A stretch of DNA of 64,000 bases from Cryptomeria japonica (GCF_030272615.1 NC_081415.1:370023667-370087666); one strand, 5' to 3'; shown: positions 11,334 to 23,640, counted from the stretch's first letter. The notes: a model not told the origin generated them from the sequence alone. Translations and numbers: made by a program.

Positions 11334-12239
11334 AAATGTGTTGACTTGAATTTCATCCTCAGAATGCTACCTGCAATAAGTTAGTTTCACAAAATACCAA
11401 TGGAAATGCTATAGGAAATCCAAACTCAACCAATGAAACTACATGAAATACATATGAAATGAAAATACTAATATTACCTTCATGGTTTATGTCTCATTGT
11501 GTCCTAACTCCACTGTTCATGGTTGTAGATGGTGTGCTCTCAGACAATGCACTGATAGCTTGCAAGATGACATATGAAGAGTGGACTGATAACTGATAGT
11601 TCACAAAAACTATGATATGCAATACTACATGATTATGCTAAAATGATTATGCTAAAATGCTAATTGCTATTTGGTTCAAGATTAAAACTCAAGGATGCAT
11701 AAGTTTTACAAATGATTTGCTTGAAAATGCACTTGAATTATAAGTCTCTCTCAACTGAAGCTCATGATTTTATAGACCTTGAGAGGATGAGATGATGTGG
11801 CTCAGATCAACGGTCATGATCAGATCTATAGATTTGGATGGCTGTGAGAAAAGGTGAAGGTTGAGAGAAAGGGGAAGGAGAAGACAAGTGTCACTCATCT
11901 CACCTTGACTAGGTTGCTGACTGAGGGAATCTAGGGATGGTTAGAGAAGATTTAGGCATGAGAGCACAAGTGGACTCAAGTCCTTCCTAAGATGTAGGGG
12001 GTGTTGGAGAGAATATAGAAGATGGTTATGAAATATGTGTACGTACACAATATTCATTAAATTTGGTGGTTGAAGATAAATGATGAATTAATATTTAAGA
12101 AATATTAATTTCCTTAGCCACATGATGGATGAGTTGGCAAAAGGAAGATGAAGTGGAGATGGAAGAATGAGTTGGATAAGAAAGATTAAATAATTTAAGA
12201 AATCATTTAATATTTGAGACTATAGGATAGGAGAATAAC

Positions 12240-12345
12240 CATTAAATATTAGATATTTAATTGATTGGAGGAGATAATTAAATATTAGATATTTAATTAA
12301 CTTGGTTAGAAGGATAATTAAACATTAGATATTTAATTATTTTAG
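12240..12345. repeat. AT-rich tandem repeat within the LTR of E
   Basis: Three copies of a roughly 40-bp unit built around ATTAGATATTTAATT followed by a GGAGGA- or GGTTAGAAGGA-like spacer. Confidence 0.6.
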
Positions 12346-13790
12346 AGGAATAGAATAGATGAATTAATTAAAAAATTATTTCAATTAAATTAATTAATAG
12401 AAAGACATGAAAATGAATTAAATAAATTAATCTTTTCAAATTAACTATTTAATAGAAGAATAACTATTAAATAAATATATAATATTTATTTAATCACTCA
12501 TAGCCAATTTTATGTGTATACACATATAGACGACCCACACAATGTAAATATGCACCTACAACAACTAGACATTAATACAAAGAGTTGGCATGCAAACTAA
12601 ATATGAGAGAGACAACTCTCGGCATTCGAACTCGTTGTGACTACAATGATATTAGAATGCAATGAGATTGCTTACAAACTGAAATGACATGCAAAAGGCC
12701 AAGACTCTTGGCTTATAATGATGTATCCAATGCAAGTACCAAAATGATATAAATGTGCATCTACAATTACTTAAGAACACAACGACTAATACAACTGTAA
12801 AAATGATGCCAACTACACTAGAATTTCATGAAAGAACCTAATGTAAAGAAGTTCTTTGATTGATGAAGATGTGGCAGATCCTTATGCAAAGAATGGAGTC
12901 TCTCTGAAGACATATCATGTCTCTCATGCAACCACCCCTATTCTAGCATGAACTTCTAATATAAAGATCTTCAAACAATATCTTCTAGCAACAATAATGA
13001 AGATCTTCAACAATATCTTCAAGTCGTAGCAACAATAATGAAGATCTTCAACAATATCTTCTTTCAATGTATATAGATCTGCAAAAGATATTCTCTGAAA
13101 ACCCTTTGAAGATTCTGAAAGAAATGTAAATCTTATCCAATGAAGCAGCAACTGGACCCCTATATGAAGCCCACAGCCAAGCAATGATTCAACTAGTTTT
13201 TCATAGCCTCAAGATTACATAAACATTGAAGAGATTTCATTCTCCAATGCTGAAGTTGCTTGAAACCCTAGGTCTTAATGCACAACACCCAAAAGCAAAG
13301 ATAAATGATCATTAGTAATCAGTTTGATTTTCTTTTTACAACCTTCTATATCATCTCAATTCTTAAACACCTTTAATTCCCTTTTGAAATCCACTTTAGG
13401 GTTTTAATAAAACTTTATAATAACTTTTCAAAAGGGTTGATCCCTTCATTTGATGCAAAACAAAATAATATAAAGTATATATATTAATAATCACTTATAT
13501 TTCCCCTGAAATTGGTACTTTATATTATTCCTCATATTCACTTTATAATTTGACTTTATAATAATTAAATGTCCTTTTATATTAAAGTCATTAAATGTTG
13601 TCACTTTATAATTTGACTTTAGAATATTAAACCCCCTTTAATTATAAAGTCACTTGAAGTCAATATAATATTCCCTTAAAATAATTAATTATTATTAAAG
13701 TAATACTTTAATAATAATTAAACATCATAACTCCATTAATTAAATGTCATATCATTGGCTAGCCTATTGCTTCCACTGTGAATCTAAATT

Positions 13791-13851
13791 CCTTACTAAA
13801 AATAGTAAGGGTCCCTCTCTAACATCCACTGACTTACTATAAATAGTAAGT
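13791..13851. repeat. pair of 20-bp hairpins near the LTR start of E
   Basis: CCTTACTA-aaaa-TAGTAAGG (13791-13810) and ACTTACTA-taaa-TAGTAAGT (13832-13851): perfect 8-bp arms with 4-base loops. The same hairpin occurs at 25932-25951 near the start of LTR G. Confidence 0.75.
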
Positions 13852-14054
13852 ACCTAAAAACAAAACCATAAACCTTTGAATATTAGTGCCTCAGATCAAA
13901 TGAAAGATATGGTGAGATAAACACTTACAATGACCACCTGAAGAGCTCCAAAACTCCCAAACTGGATCCTCTAATCCACCATACTAGCCTACAAGGGTCA
14001 AAATAATAAACTAGCCCCTCGAAATCTGATGCTCATGAAAATGGGGACATTACA

Positions 14055-15195
14055 AATGATTCCAATGATGAATATGAGCTTGTTCATGTTGATAATGATT
14101 TATCTAAACAATTTTCAAAAGCATTAATCCTAGCTCCTAGTGACAGACAAAGTGAGTCATCATTAGAGCATGGTCCTTGTTTGGAACTTCCAGTAGCTCC
14201 ATCTACCATGCTCAAAGTTTCTCCTCTTGCATCTTTTCCCCTTCCCAAAATAATGTTTGACAAGATTGGGAGGCAGATGACTTGCTTGATTAGCTTTATT
14301 TGTGTCATAGATACTCTCTCCTCTCTTGCTTGTTTGTAATGTGTTCCCCCCATCATGTGTTTTTCTGTTATGTTAGGTTCTCTTTGGATGAACCTTGTCA
14401 CTCCATTGGTGCAAGGTAATAAAGAGGCCAAATTTTTTGTGACATTCTTCTATTTGTTTCTTAATTCTTCTATTTGTTGTCCATTGTGTTGCCTACTTGG
14501 GGACGATGCAAAGCGTTGAGATCTCTTTTGGTCTCTTCCATGTTGAATCAAAAGACACATGTTCCTTTCTTCCATTTTTCTTGTGGTTCCACTTCCTTCG
14601 GGGGATGAGTTCAATTCAATATAAATATTTTTATGATATACATTATTTATCATAAGAGCATACTGACCCCAGAGTTAGTGGATCCTTTATGTCTTTTATG
14701 GTTTGTGATCATTATCCTTTGATTTGTCCTTCCTTGGGGGCATATCATTGTGATAATGTGCTTGTCTTTGGATTCATGCTACCTTAAATTAATTTCTCCC
14801 TATAAGGTGTATGCAATCGATTTAACATCGGGGCATACACTCCACTCAATGTTTCACTTTATGCACACACTATCACATGTCTTGGTACTTAAGTTACTTT
14901 GCAAACTAAGCCTTTTTCTTTGTAATTTTGTATTTTTCTTTTCTTTCACGAGTCATAGTAAGTGAACCTTGTACTAAGCTAGTAGTCATGATTCTCTCCC
15001 TTTTTCCTATGATGTCCCTTTTATCTTGATATCAAAGTAGTAAGATACTAAAATCCCTCGGGGGCTTGGTTTATCTAGCCTCTTTGATTACTTTATGAAA
15101 TATTTTCAATACAAACCTTTGTTCTTTACTGAGAGTATGCTTAGTCTCATACTCCCACTAATTTGGGGTCTAAATGTAGCATCAATAATTGTACT
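14055..15195 (+). mobile_element. gypsy remnant F (class of element D), 3' part
   Basis: Plus-strand gypsy sequence between E and B. A 94-codon open stretch from 14055 to the TAA near 14337 encodes a segment (FSKALILAP, PLASFPLPK) matching the post-protease linker of D at 49579-50007. The following non-coding 3' region (14450-15170) also matches D (48837-49570), sharing GGTCTCTT, GATATACAT and GCATACACTCCACTCA words. A polypurine-like tract ends at 15174, and the 3' LTR starts TGTAGCATCA at 15175. Element B then interrupts, and the LTR resumes at 20710. Confidence 0.75.
15175..15195 (+). repeat. start of the 3' LTR of F, interrupted by element B
   Basis: Begins TGTAGCATCAATAATTG after CTAATTTGGGGTCTAAA. 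The LTR of D begins TGTAGCATCAT after GGGGGATAAA, and LTR J begins TGTAGCAACG. Continues at 20710. Confidence 0.75.
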
Positions 15196-16109
15196 TGTTG
15201 GCAATTGACACTCATCCAGGTTATAAGTGTTGTCATTGATGACAACACACTTCATAGGAGATCCGGAAATCAAGGTAACCAACATTCACTTCATTGACAT
15301 TCACTTCACCGCCATTCAGGGAACCGACAAACTTGGAACCAGTATTCTAAGGCTGACATAGGAGATTGATCCAACAAGCATGGAAGCGGCAACAATCATA
15401 TTGTTTTATGCTTATATTTTATTTGGGCTGACATGTGTCTTATCTTTTGTGATATGTTTGTAAGCCGACATAAGGCATTTGTGTTTATTCACGTAAATGG
15501 GTATATAAGTCAGTTCGGGTTAGGTTATTATATAATACTATGGATATATGGGAGATAAGTGATGCAAAAGGTTTTGTGATGTTACCTTGATCGATAGAAT
15601 GTGAATGTAAAGATCTACAATCGGTATTGATTATTGGTCTAGAGAATTGGGAATCGATCTAAGATACTGGTAAGGGAGGTTACAATTTAACCAGTACAGA
15701 CAATGCTTTAACCAAAACTCATCTAGCATATCAGATGCACATTCTAAGTTCAGTTTTGTTTGTAATCCAACATTTGGATCTGTAGTCAGTGAGGCTCCTT
15801 TTGTGATGAGGAGTGGGCTCTAGGCAGTGTGCCTTCCTGCATGTGTAGGCCCCTCTTGTAATATTTATTCATTTGGCCAGTGGATAGATATTGTGGGTCA
15901 CCAATCCCACCATGGTTTTTCCTCTTTGAGGTTTTCCATGTATAAATATCGGTGTTATGGTGTTGATTCATGTGGTTGCATTGATATTAGGTGTTGTTAC
16001 TTTCTTTTATGCATACCGGTTAATAAGTGCATTTGTTAATAAGGTTAAAATTACTCTATCCGACAGAACACTGATTCACCCCCCCTCTCAGTGTTCTTGG
16101 ATTCCAATA
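15196..16109 (+). repeat. 5' LTR of element B
   Basis: 914 bp, beginning TGTTGGCAATTGACACTC and ending ATTCCAATA; the terminal CA has become TA. It matches 19811-20709 throughout. A TATAAATA box lies at 15941-15948, and the conserved CTGATTCACC motif at about 16071-16090. Confidence 0.92.
15941..15948 (+). promoter_or_regulatory. TATA-like box in the LTR of B
   Basis: TATAAATA within the 5' LTR, repeated at 20541-20548 in the 3' LTR. A plausible promoter for the element's RNA; position-based inference. Confidence 0.5.
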
Positions 16110-16111
16110 AT

Positions 16112-16124
16112 TGGTATTAGAGTC
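16112..16124 (+). other. primer binding site of element B (Met-tRNA type, decayed)
   Basis: TGGTATTAGAGTC two bases after the LTR. It differs from the usual TGGTATCAGAGC by a C-to-T change and an extra T. Confidence 0.75.
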
Positions 16125-16150
16125 TTGTGCCTTAGAATAAGTCTAACAGC

Positions 16151-17275
16151 TTGAGGAAGATCCTGAATACAAAATCCATGGAGATGAGTTTACAGATGGA
16201 ACTTGAAGTAGCACTTGAGGACTATGATGTTGAAAGGTTGAAGAACTTGAAGTTGCAAGATGAGTTGAATTCTGCAAAGGAATTCATTCTTACCCTGCAG
16301 GAGAGGTTATCATTTGCTCAAGCTAAAAGGAAGGAACTTTTACAAAATCCAGATGATCAAGAGAAGAATACCCTTAAGGAATTATGTTAGAAGCTGATTC
16401 AGGAGAATAATGTCATGAAGAATGAAATGCAAGCAATTTCTATGAGGATGTCCAAGGAGATTGAAGACCAGAAGAAGAATGAAGAAAATCTTGTTATATC
16501 TCTGAAAGACAAATCCAAGGAATGCATTAGGTTGGCGCATGAGAATGGTGTGTTGAGAACTGAGTTGGTGCAATCACAAAACAATGAGAAAGAGTTGGAA
16601 AGAATGGTGACAGTCCCAAGAAGTGATCTAGATGCTGAAAATGAATACAAAGAAAAGTTCAAGGTCAGTCCTGCAAAGCTTGATGAATTATTGAAGGATC
16701 AAAGAGACACTGGAGACACTAGAGGTCTTGAATTTGAGCATGGAGAAAGCTTTGGTATTGTAAATCAAGGGAATCAACCTGAAAACCGGAATTGGAAATC
16801 ATCGGTAAGGCAACCCAATGCACATAAATTTAATGGTAGATGCTTTGTTTGTAATAAGTTTGGTCATAGAGCAAGTCAATGCAGAAATAGAGCAAATCAG
16901 AATAATAATGTTGTTCCTGGTCAGTTTTTAAAGTGTAATAAGTATGGTCATAGGACATAAGATTGTAGAATGAATGTGAGATGTCATGCATGTGGGAAGT
17001 TTGGACACATGGCTAATCAATGTAGGTCAAAGAATGGTCAAGGACTCAACAAGGCAATTCAAAAGAACTATGTTACTTGCAATGGATGCAGAAAAATAGG
17101 ACATATTACCAAATATTGTAGAAGCAAGAATACATCAGAAGGGAATGACACATCAAATGAGAAAGGAAAGAAAAAGGTTGATGAGATTCGACAGGCTCAT
17201 GCTAAACATTGGATTAGGAAGTTTGAAGATCAATCGATAGAGGTAAATTCTCTGGTTACCCAACCGATAGAGTAG
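16151..17275 (+). pseudogene. coiled-coil and CCHC nucleocapsid-like protein of element B
   Basis: One frame, about 374 codons, interrupted by TAG at 16388-16390 and TAA at 16958-16960. The N-terminal half (16151-16700) is heptad-rich and charged, predicting a long coiled coil rather than the UBN2 gag core seen in element A. The C-terminal half holds four zinc knuckles: CFVCNKFGHRASQC (16841-16882); a damaged one at about 16928-16970 (first Cys replaced by Phe, stop inside); CHACGKFGHMANQC (16982-17023); and CNGCRKIGHITKYC (17078-17119). It probably binds and packages element RNA. The frame ends at the TAG after 17272. The start ATG is the first after the primer site. Confidence 0.8.
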
Positions 17276-17690
17276 AATGTTCCTGCACCAATAGGAAACT
17301 TATGTGGTAACTAAGGCCTTAGGTGGAGGCAAATTAATGTCAGATCCTGCATTGCCCCTGGTAGTGGTTTGAAAGCTTGTTTCAGATCTTGGTGAAGATA
17401 GTCTAGAGATTCACCAATATTGAGATAATGGATCTTGTATGCGGTATCATATGTCGGCATGCGTTAATGTCAATGGGAAATTAGGATTTCACAGATTAAA
17501 AGGGGTAAGTTGCTTCATTTTTTATCACACAACACTCAAAGTGAAGCAGAGTGAGTTTAAGGTGATCAAGGCGACTAAGAGCATTTTCTAGAGATTTCGA
17601 GTATTCTTTATGCAGATTTCTCAAAGGTTTTCATCGGCTTTGGTTGCGAGGTATTTTCCCTATTTTCATGTTATTTTTCTGAAATTGGAA
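17276..17690. other. spacer between the two coding parts of element B
   Basis: No supported reading frame. Contains splice-donor-like GGTAAGTTG (about 17504) and a GAGGTATTT stretch near 17650; a spliced second product is possible but unproven. Confidence 0.35.
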
Positions 17691-19740
17691 TAGCTTCTAG
17701 ATCTACTCCCGCTCTGGCAGATTTGGTTGTCCCTATTGTGGTGGATGTTAAGGATCATCCACATCCAGAATTCAAACAATGCCCTCAAATTGCAAAGGTC
17801 AATGACTCTATCGACGCATTTTCTAGGGTTCCTGATGGAGTTCTTTATGTTGAAGATGTGAGAGTATATATTCATTTCACTCTGGAGGATTTGGATTCAT
17901 AAGAGATTAAATCAATGTATCTATCTACTTTGCTGAACAAGGATGGATTTCTTAAACCATAATTTTAAATTCTGAAGGATCAGGGTTTCATCGACATTCT
18001 TGAGATGCCCGAGTTCAAGGATGAGATGATTCAGTATGTGCTGAGCCAAGTCCATAGTTTGACTAAGCCTATAAAATCACCAAGGAGGTGATTCATGCTA
18101 TCACTGGCTTACCCTAGGTCAGATAGACACCAGGTAGGAGGAATATTCCAAACAATGAGGTGAACAAGCTAACCGGTGCCACCTCTGACAAATGATTGAT
18201 ATAGATTAACACTATCAGAGATAAAGTTGTTCAATTTGCAAGCATGGTAATTAGATACAAGGTGACTCAATCAAACCAGTTGAACTCTATTTCTAGTTCG
18301 TGTATTTTTTATGCACACAAGATGGTGAAAGAAAATGAAAAATATGATCTTTGTCAGTGGATGTGTGATGAGTTGATTTCTAATTTGAAAAAGATTAATG
18401 GAGATAAGAAAGGTACATTCCAGTATGGAAACCTCATTATCTATTTGATTCTTTTCTTTTTGATTGAGATACTGAGATCCAGTAAGAGGCAATGGGTCTT
18501 TGATATATTGGTAGGTAAACATATCAAGGATGCATTGAGAAAATTGGGACAAGACAAAGAGCCCATTTTGTAGGGTTATTTAAATGCATTTTAGAAAGCT
18601 ATGAAGAAGAGGGAAAGGATCCCTAAGCATATTGTTGATAAATACTCTACCAAAATATGCTTCATGGTGAAAAAGGATGAAACTTTGATGGAGGCAGTGC
18701 AACCTAGGACTATCTAGGTTACTGAGATGGGCTATGAGGCTGATGCACATATCTTGGACCTTTATACCAAGATGCTTATAGATGCTTCGGTTGATGAGAA
18801 GGAGAAAACATTTGGCACAACTAAGCAAAAGGAATCTGAGGTGAAGATTGGTTTCAGAAAGAAGAAAAGGGGAGGACAAATCAAGAAGGTTGGACAAGAT
18901 GTCCTGTGAAATCAAACAAATCATTAGTTTGGCAGAGACATCTCCTCCGACAGTTGATCAGGCTTCTCCGATAGTAGGAATCAGTAAGGGTTTATCTAAG
19001 CGGAAGAAGCTGAAAACATTTATTGCTCCTGTTGAATATGGTTATGAGATTGAGGAAGAAATCCCAAAGATTCCTAAGATCTATATGAGGATTTAGAGGA
19101 AGAAGCCCGAGGAAGGGAAGCTGTAGAAATCCACAGTCACTCCTCCAACAACTCAGAAAGAGATTTTAAAGGAGAGGAAGCCTACTAAGAAAAGGAAACC
19201 GACTGAGGAATCTGCTCCCACCTCCGGTAAGAAAAAGACATCAGATTTAGATATTGCTCTTGAATTTGGTAAAAGTGTAAAGGTTATTGCTCCTCTTTCT
19301 GTTGCTGAATTGATTGATTAGATCACAAAGGATGGTATTTTGTGTAACATACAACACTATTACGGTGATATGGATGATAAGGAACAAAAGTAGATTGAGG
19401 AATTAGTTTGGTTATATTTAGACATATATACGAAAGCTTTAATTGAAATTGAGACTCAAATTTCAGTAGATTTGTATAATAAGTTGGATGCTAGGAGGTT
19501 ATCGACTATTAAGGAGGATAAGAATATTAAGATTCAGGAATTACTAACTGTTTGTAGTGCTATAATTGATGAAGAGATGCAGGAGTGTCTAGAGTTTGCT
19601 AATAAAATAATTTTTCATAATGCAAGATTGATCAGGTAGCTAGTCCATCTGGTAAGTTGAAAGGTTTGACTGAGCACATTTCCAAAGAGTATAAAACTCT
19701 TCAACAAGTGTCAAAACAATAGTTGGTGGAAAGGTATAAT
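17690..19740 (+). pseudogene. second, unrecognised protein frame of element B
   Basis: A decayed coding stretch of roughly 680 codons, with several stops and at least one frame change (frame 1 around 18244-18909, frame 2 from about 18848). It begins near GVLYVEDVRVYIHFTLEDL (17840-17900). A middle part (18244-18573) includes YDLCQWMCDELISNLKKI and a hydrophobic stretch near LILFFLIEIL. The end is Lys-rich (18840-19250) followed by acidic, helix-rich sequence (IKIQELLTVCSAIIDEEM). I see no polymerase, integrase or protease motif and cannot name the family. Its place, between the nucleocapsid frame and the polypurine tract, is where pol would be. Confidence 0.6.
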
Positions 19741-19798
19741 GCAACTAGGAAGGTCACTTAAGTGATTCATTTTTCACATGAGTGTTGCCATCAATGCC

Positions 19799-19810
19799 GA
19801 AGGGGGAGAT
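19799..19810 (+). other. polypurine tract of element B
   Basis: GAAGGGGGAGAT directly before the 3' LTR at 19811. Confidence 0.85.
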
Positions 19811-20709
19811 TGTTGGCAATTGACACTCATCCAGGTTATACATGTTGTCATTGATGGAAACACACTTCATGGGAGATCTGGAAATCAAGGTAACCAACAT
19901 TCACTTCACCAACATTCAGGGAAATAACAAACTTGGAACCAATATTCTAAGGCCAACATTGGAGATTGATCCAACAAGCGTGGAAGCAGAAATAGTCATA
20001 TTATTTTATGCTTATATTTTATTTGGGCCAACATTTGTCTTATCTTTTATGATATGTTTGTAAGCCGACATAAGGTATTTGTGTTTATTCATGTAAATGG
20101 GTATATAAGTCAGTCTGGGTTAGGTCATTATATAATAATGTGGATATATGGGAGATAAGTGATGCGAAAGGTTTTGTGATGTTATCTTGATCGATATAAT
20201 ACGAATGTAAAGATTTACAATTGATCTTGATTATTGGTCTAGATAATTGGGAAGCGATCTAAGATACTGGTAAGGGAGGTTACAATTTAACCGGTACAGA
20301 TAGTGCTTTAATTGGAACTCATCTAGCATAGAAGATGCACATTCTGAGTTCAATTTTGTTTGTAATCTAGTATTTGGATATGTAGTCAGTGAGGCTCCTT
20401 TTGTGATGAGAAGTGCACTCTAGGTAGTGTGCCTTCCTACATGTGTACGCCCCTCTTGTAATATTTATTCATTTGGCCAATGGATAGATATTGTGAGTCA
20501 CCAATCCCTTCATGGTTTTTCCTCTTTGAGGTTTTCCATGTATAAATATCTGTGTTATGGTGTTGATTCATGTGGTTGCATTGATATTACTTGTTGTTAC
20601 TTTCTTTTATGCATACCGGTTAATAAGTGGATTTGTTAATAAGGTTAAAATTACTCTATCTGGCAGAATACTGATTCACCCCACCTCTCAGTGTTCTTGG
20701 ATTCCAACA
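19811..20709 (+). repeat. 3' LTR of element B
   Basis: 899-bp partner of 15196-16109, starting TGTTGGCAATTGACACTC and ending TTCCAACA. It keeps the intact CA end that the 5' LTR has lost. Confidence 0.92.
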
Positions 20710-22000
20710 ATACTCCTTTACAATTTTGTCCTATTTGGGCCCTCACCTTGGCATTCGTTCCCCAAGGCCTGATTGAATCCCTGATTCTAGTCACACCATG
20801 CATCAAACTCAATATTTTCATCGCCTGCACTTTATCCCCCCAAATCTCGAGTTCCTAATTAGCTAGGACCAGGGTGCCTATGCCTTGGGCCTCCCAATTG
20901 GGGCCCCATTTTGGGGTCTCTAAATGGTAACACAAAATGGGTGGGGACTTAGATCCCGTGTCGTCTCATGTCAGAAAATTAAATATTTTTTGACTAAGCA
21001 TGTATAAAAGGAGGTTTAACCCCCTCATTTTGATATACATTCAATCAATCCAACATCCGATCAATCAAGCATTCATTCAAATTCAAGTGAGCATGTGATT
21101 AATATTCTTTCAAGCATTGGAGCAGATGTAAAGTCAAGATTCAAACATTGGAAATGACATTTATGCTCCATGTTTTATGAAGACTATCTACATGAAACCC
21201 TAATTCCTCATGGAGACAAACAAAACTTGATAAAGAGGTATAACATTAGTGTTTCAGATACGTTTGGCATTTCCCTCAAAAGGAAATCATTTCCATTACA
21301 CCATTTCATTTATATTTCAATTCTATTTCATGGTTAATTCCAAAACCAGGGTTTAACCTAAAGCAAACCCCTATTGTCAACCATTTTCCCTTCTCTACTA
21401 TGTGCAGGAATAGGTACAAAGTTACAATTTCCAAGATTGACATTATTCACATAGACGAACAAATTTCCTTTTGAACAACAAAAAGTTTGGAGGACTAGAG
21501 TGATGGGCATTCTGGTCTCGACAATTCAGGTTGACCTTCTAGGAACATATCCGAACACTCACATATTGCTTAGATCCATGTTCATGGCTCCACTTGACGA
21601 TCATAGCTCATTATTTATGCATAATTGCTTCAATTTACATACATTTACCATAATTTCAACATTTTCACAATTCAACTTAAAAAGAGGGAATCAAATTCTA
21701 ACTAGTGAATCTAATCAACATTCTCAGCCCTATCTTTGTTGAATTGAGGCTAGATCTTTTGGATTCACCCCTCTTTAATGTGAATAGTATGTAAGTAAAA
21801 ATTAATGGTTTTACTATATCATTGTGTGAAACCCTATCTTTTCACCTAAAACACTACCTCCAAGAGTAGATTTTTAATTAAAAATAACATCTTGAAGAGG
21901 GAAGGAGACTAAGAGTGCACACCTTCCCTATTGCTAGAAAAAGTTTATTCTTAGTGAAGGATTGCATAATTTCTAAGGAGAGATCATTCATAAAATATGT
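20710..22000 (+). repeat. continuation of the 3' LTR of gypsy remnant F
   Basis: Resumes after B with TACTCCTTTACAATTTTG, which completes the LTR start seen at 15175 and matches the start of LTR J (TGTACACCTTTAAT). A TATA-like box TATAAAAGG lies at 21003-21011 after an LTR-like U3. The 3' limit is estimated from the 1.2-1.3 kb length of D and J and was not seen directly. No gene supported. Confidence 0.5.
21003..21011 (+). promoter_or_regulatory. TATA-like box in the LTR of F
   Basis: TATAAAAGG about 300 bp into the resumed LTR. Position-based inference only. Confidence 0.4.
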
Positions 22001-23640
22001 ATCATTTCATGAAAGGAATAGATGATGAGAACATAAATTGTCTCATATTTAACCCATTAAAATAATCTATTTCTTCTTAGTGTATTGTTGTAAAAGTGGA
22101 TTTGAGTAATAATTTGAAGTTCTTTAGCTTGTTTAAGGTAGAATATAAAGTAGATATTTGGTTTATTTTTAGGAAATAAATGTGATCCAAATTTCTTCTA
22201 ATATGTCTCCATGAGTGTGCAAGATGTTACAATGCAAATGAATGAGTTATTAAATAGCTCATGACAAGAAGAAGCTTCAAAAACACTTGCAACAAAGAGC
22301 TCCAAACACCAACTCTAGACAACTCCAGACATTGTAGAAGGATTTGAAGACATTAAGAGAAGACTCTTAAAGACTCCAAAAACACTCAAATAGTCTTGAA
22401 AAATCATGGAGCATCAATCATTCCTAAATCAATGGGAAAAGTATTTGTTCCCTACAAGTTGCAGTTACACACTACACTGTGTAATCTTTCTCCAGCAAAG
22501 ATAACTCAAGTTATCAAAGAACTCCAATGTAATTGAATTATTGTAGAATATTCTTCATGATGATAAAAAATGATTTTTTAAATTGAATTGATGAGTAATT
22601 CCTTCATTCATGTTGAGAACTTGAATACTTCCTAGAAATCAATCGCGCAGAAATTATGAAAACACAGTCTCAGTAAAAAAGAGATATCTACCTCATTTCT
22701 CAATGAAATTCAAAAATTCAAAATGATCTAGAAAGTAGACTTGAAGGGATAAAACCCCTTTTGAGTGTTTGTCAATATTCGCAATAGGGAAGGAAAAGTT
22801 TGCATCAGAAAATGATTGAGATAGATTGGAGAGATGGAGGAAAACAATGTTAGTTTTCTCAAAGTTTTGTAAACAACCCCTCCAAAATAGGATCTTGGAT
22901 CCATATTCTTAGTATATTGGTTGGGTAAATATGGAATAAGAATTATATAAATATAATTCAATCAATCAAGCAAAGGGGGGGATTAGAAAGGCTTGTTTTA
23001 GCCTGATGAAATAGGATAGTTTGTAGTTTCATTTCCAACAATGTATTTTCAGATTTCTAGATTAAATTTGAATTCTAGAAAGCATTTAATTTATATCAAG
23101 TGTGAATTAGATTAGATTCTTTCCTTTCCAAAAATTTCAGATATATTATCAATTTTCTTTCATGCAAGTTTAGTCTTTTCAATTCCTGCAAGTGTGCCTT
23201 AGGTTAGCTTTCGTTTCCTGCAATTTAGAATAGACTGCCAAATGAGTTTTCTCAATTCTCTATTGCATACAGCCATGGAGACAACCCCAGATTGATAAAT
23301 TAAATGATGAGGATTACAATGACCCCATCAATAGGTCCTAAACAAGGGACATACATTTATTTTCATGAAGGATAATTCTATGCTAGAAAGGACATCAAGA
23401 TATGAAAGATGCAACTCAACAAGTAATAATTGAAAGACTATTCTTGCCCCCCAAGCATAGAGATAAGAATATATATAATATTATGTTTCTCATTGAATAT
23501 GATTGCACCTATAATTTTACCACCATTAATGACAATGAGCCCCCAATAGGTAATCTAGAAATATAACATAGTGAGGAGCAACATAATATGATCTTAAATG
23601 TATGTAGGAGAAATAAGATGAGAGTCCAACTCATTGTCAT
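22000..23640. other. no recognisable gene
   Basis: AT-rich sequence without a supported reading frame or a repeat partner in the window. A G-run (AAAGGGGGGG at about 22974-22983) resembles a polypurine tract, but no LTR start follows it. Confidence 0.4.

Larger units (their letters stand above)
1..14054 (-). mobile_element. Ty3/gypsy element E (Tat/Ogre-like), partial, split by element A
   Basis: Minus-strand gypsy element that runs off the left edge. In element order it shows a 5' LTR (14054 to 11337), a primer site (11333-11316), a leader with a 21-bp-period array (about 11240-10950), a leader stretch homologous to that of element C, and a gag frame from 1939 leftward. Copia element A (2188-9354) interrupts it between leader and gag. 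The CX2HX4HX4C zinc motif and the pre-protease segment at about 70-190 are typical of the Tat/Ogre branch. Protease, reverse transcriptase and the 3' LTR would lie left of the window. E is inserted in gypsy remnant F, whose reading frame resumes at 14055. Confidence 0.8.
11337..14054 (-). repeat. 5' LTR of gypsy element E
   Basis: About 2.7 kb from TGTGTTGACTT (left) to GGGGACATTACA (right); in element orientation it starts TGTAATGTCCCC and ends AACACA. The partner LTR is outside the window, so limits rest on the primer site at one side and on the resumed F reading frame at the other. It contains AT-rich tandem-like units (ATTAGATATTTAATT recurring at about 12247, 12287 and 12327) and two 20-bp hairpins near its start. 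No gene is seen. Confidence 0.7.
15196..20709 (+). mobile_element. non-autonomous copia-like LTR retrotransposon B
   Basis: 5.5-kb plus-strand element with LTRs at 15196-16109 and 19811-20709, a Met-tRNA-like primer site and a polypurine tract. Flanks GTACT (15191-15195) and ATACT (20710-20714) match at four of five bases, a mutated 5-bp or exact 4-bp duplication. It codes for a coiled-coil plus zinc-knuckle protein and a second, unrecognised protein. I find no integrase, reverse transcriptase or RNase H motif. It lies in the 3' LTR of gypsy remnant F. The LTR form (TGTTGG to CCAACA, with a CTGATTCACCCC-type motif near the 3' end) is copia-like. Confidence 0.85.

Noticed and set aside
11109-11384. 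Cys-rich plus-strand open frame
   Set aside because: Produced by the 21-bp array and the primer site of minus-strand element E.
12600-12660. Possible tRNA T-arm-like CATTCGAACTCG
   Set aside because: No matching acceptor, D and anticodon arms nearby.
15827-16154. Open frames shared between 15827-16154 and 20427-20772
   Set aside because: They lie in the two LTRs of B and are alike because the LTRs are alike.
22974-22985. G-run as a polypurine tract
   Set aside because: No TG-starting LTR follows and no partner repeat is present.
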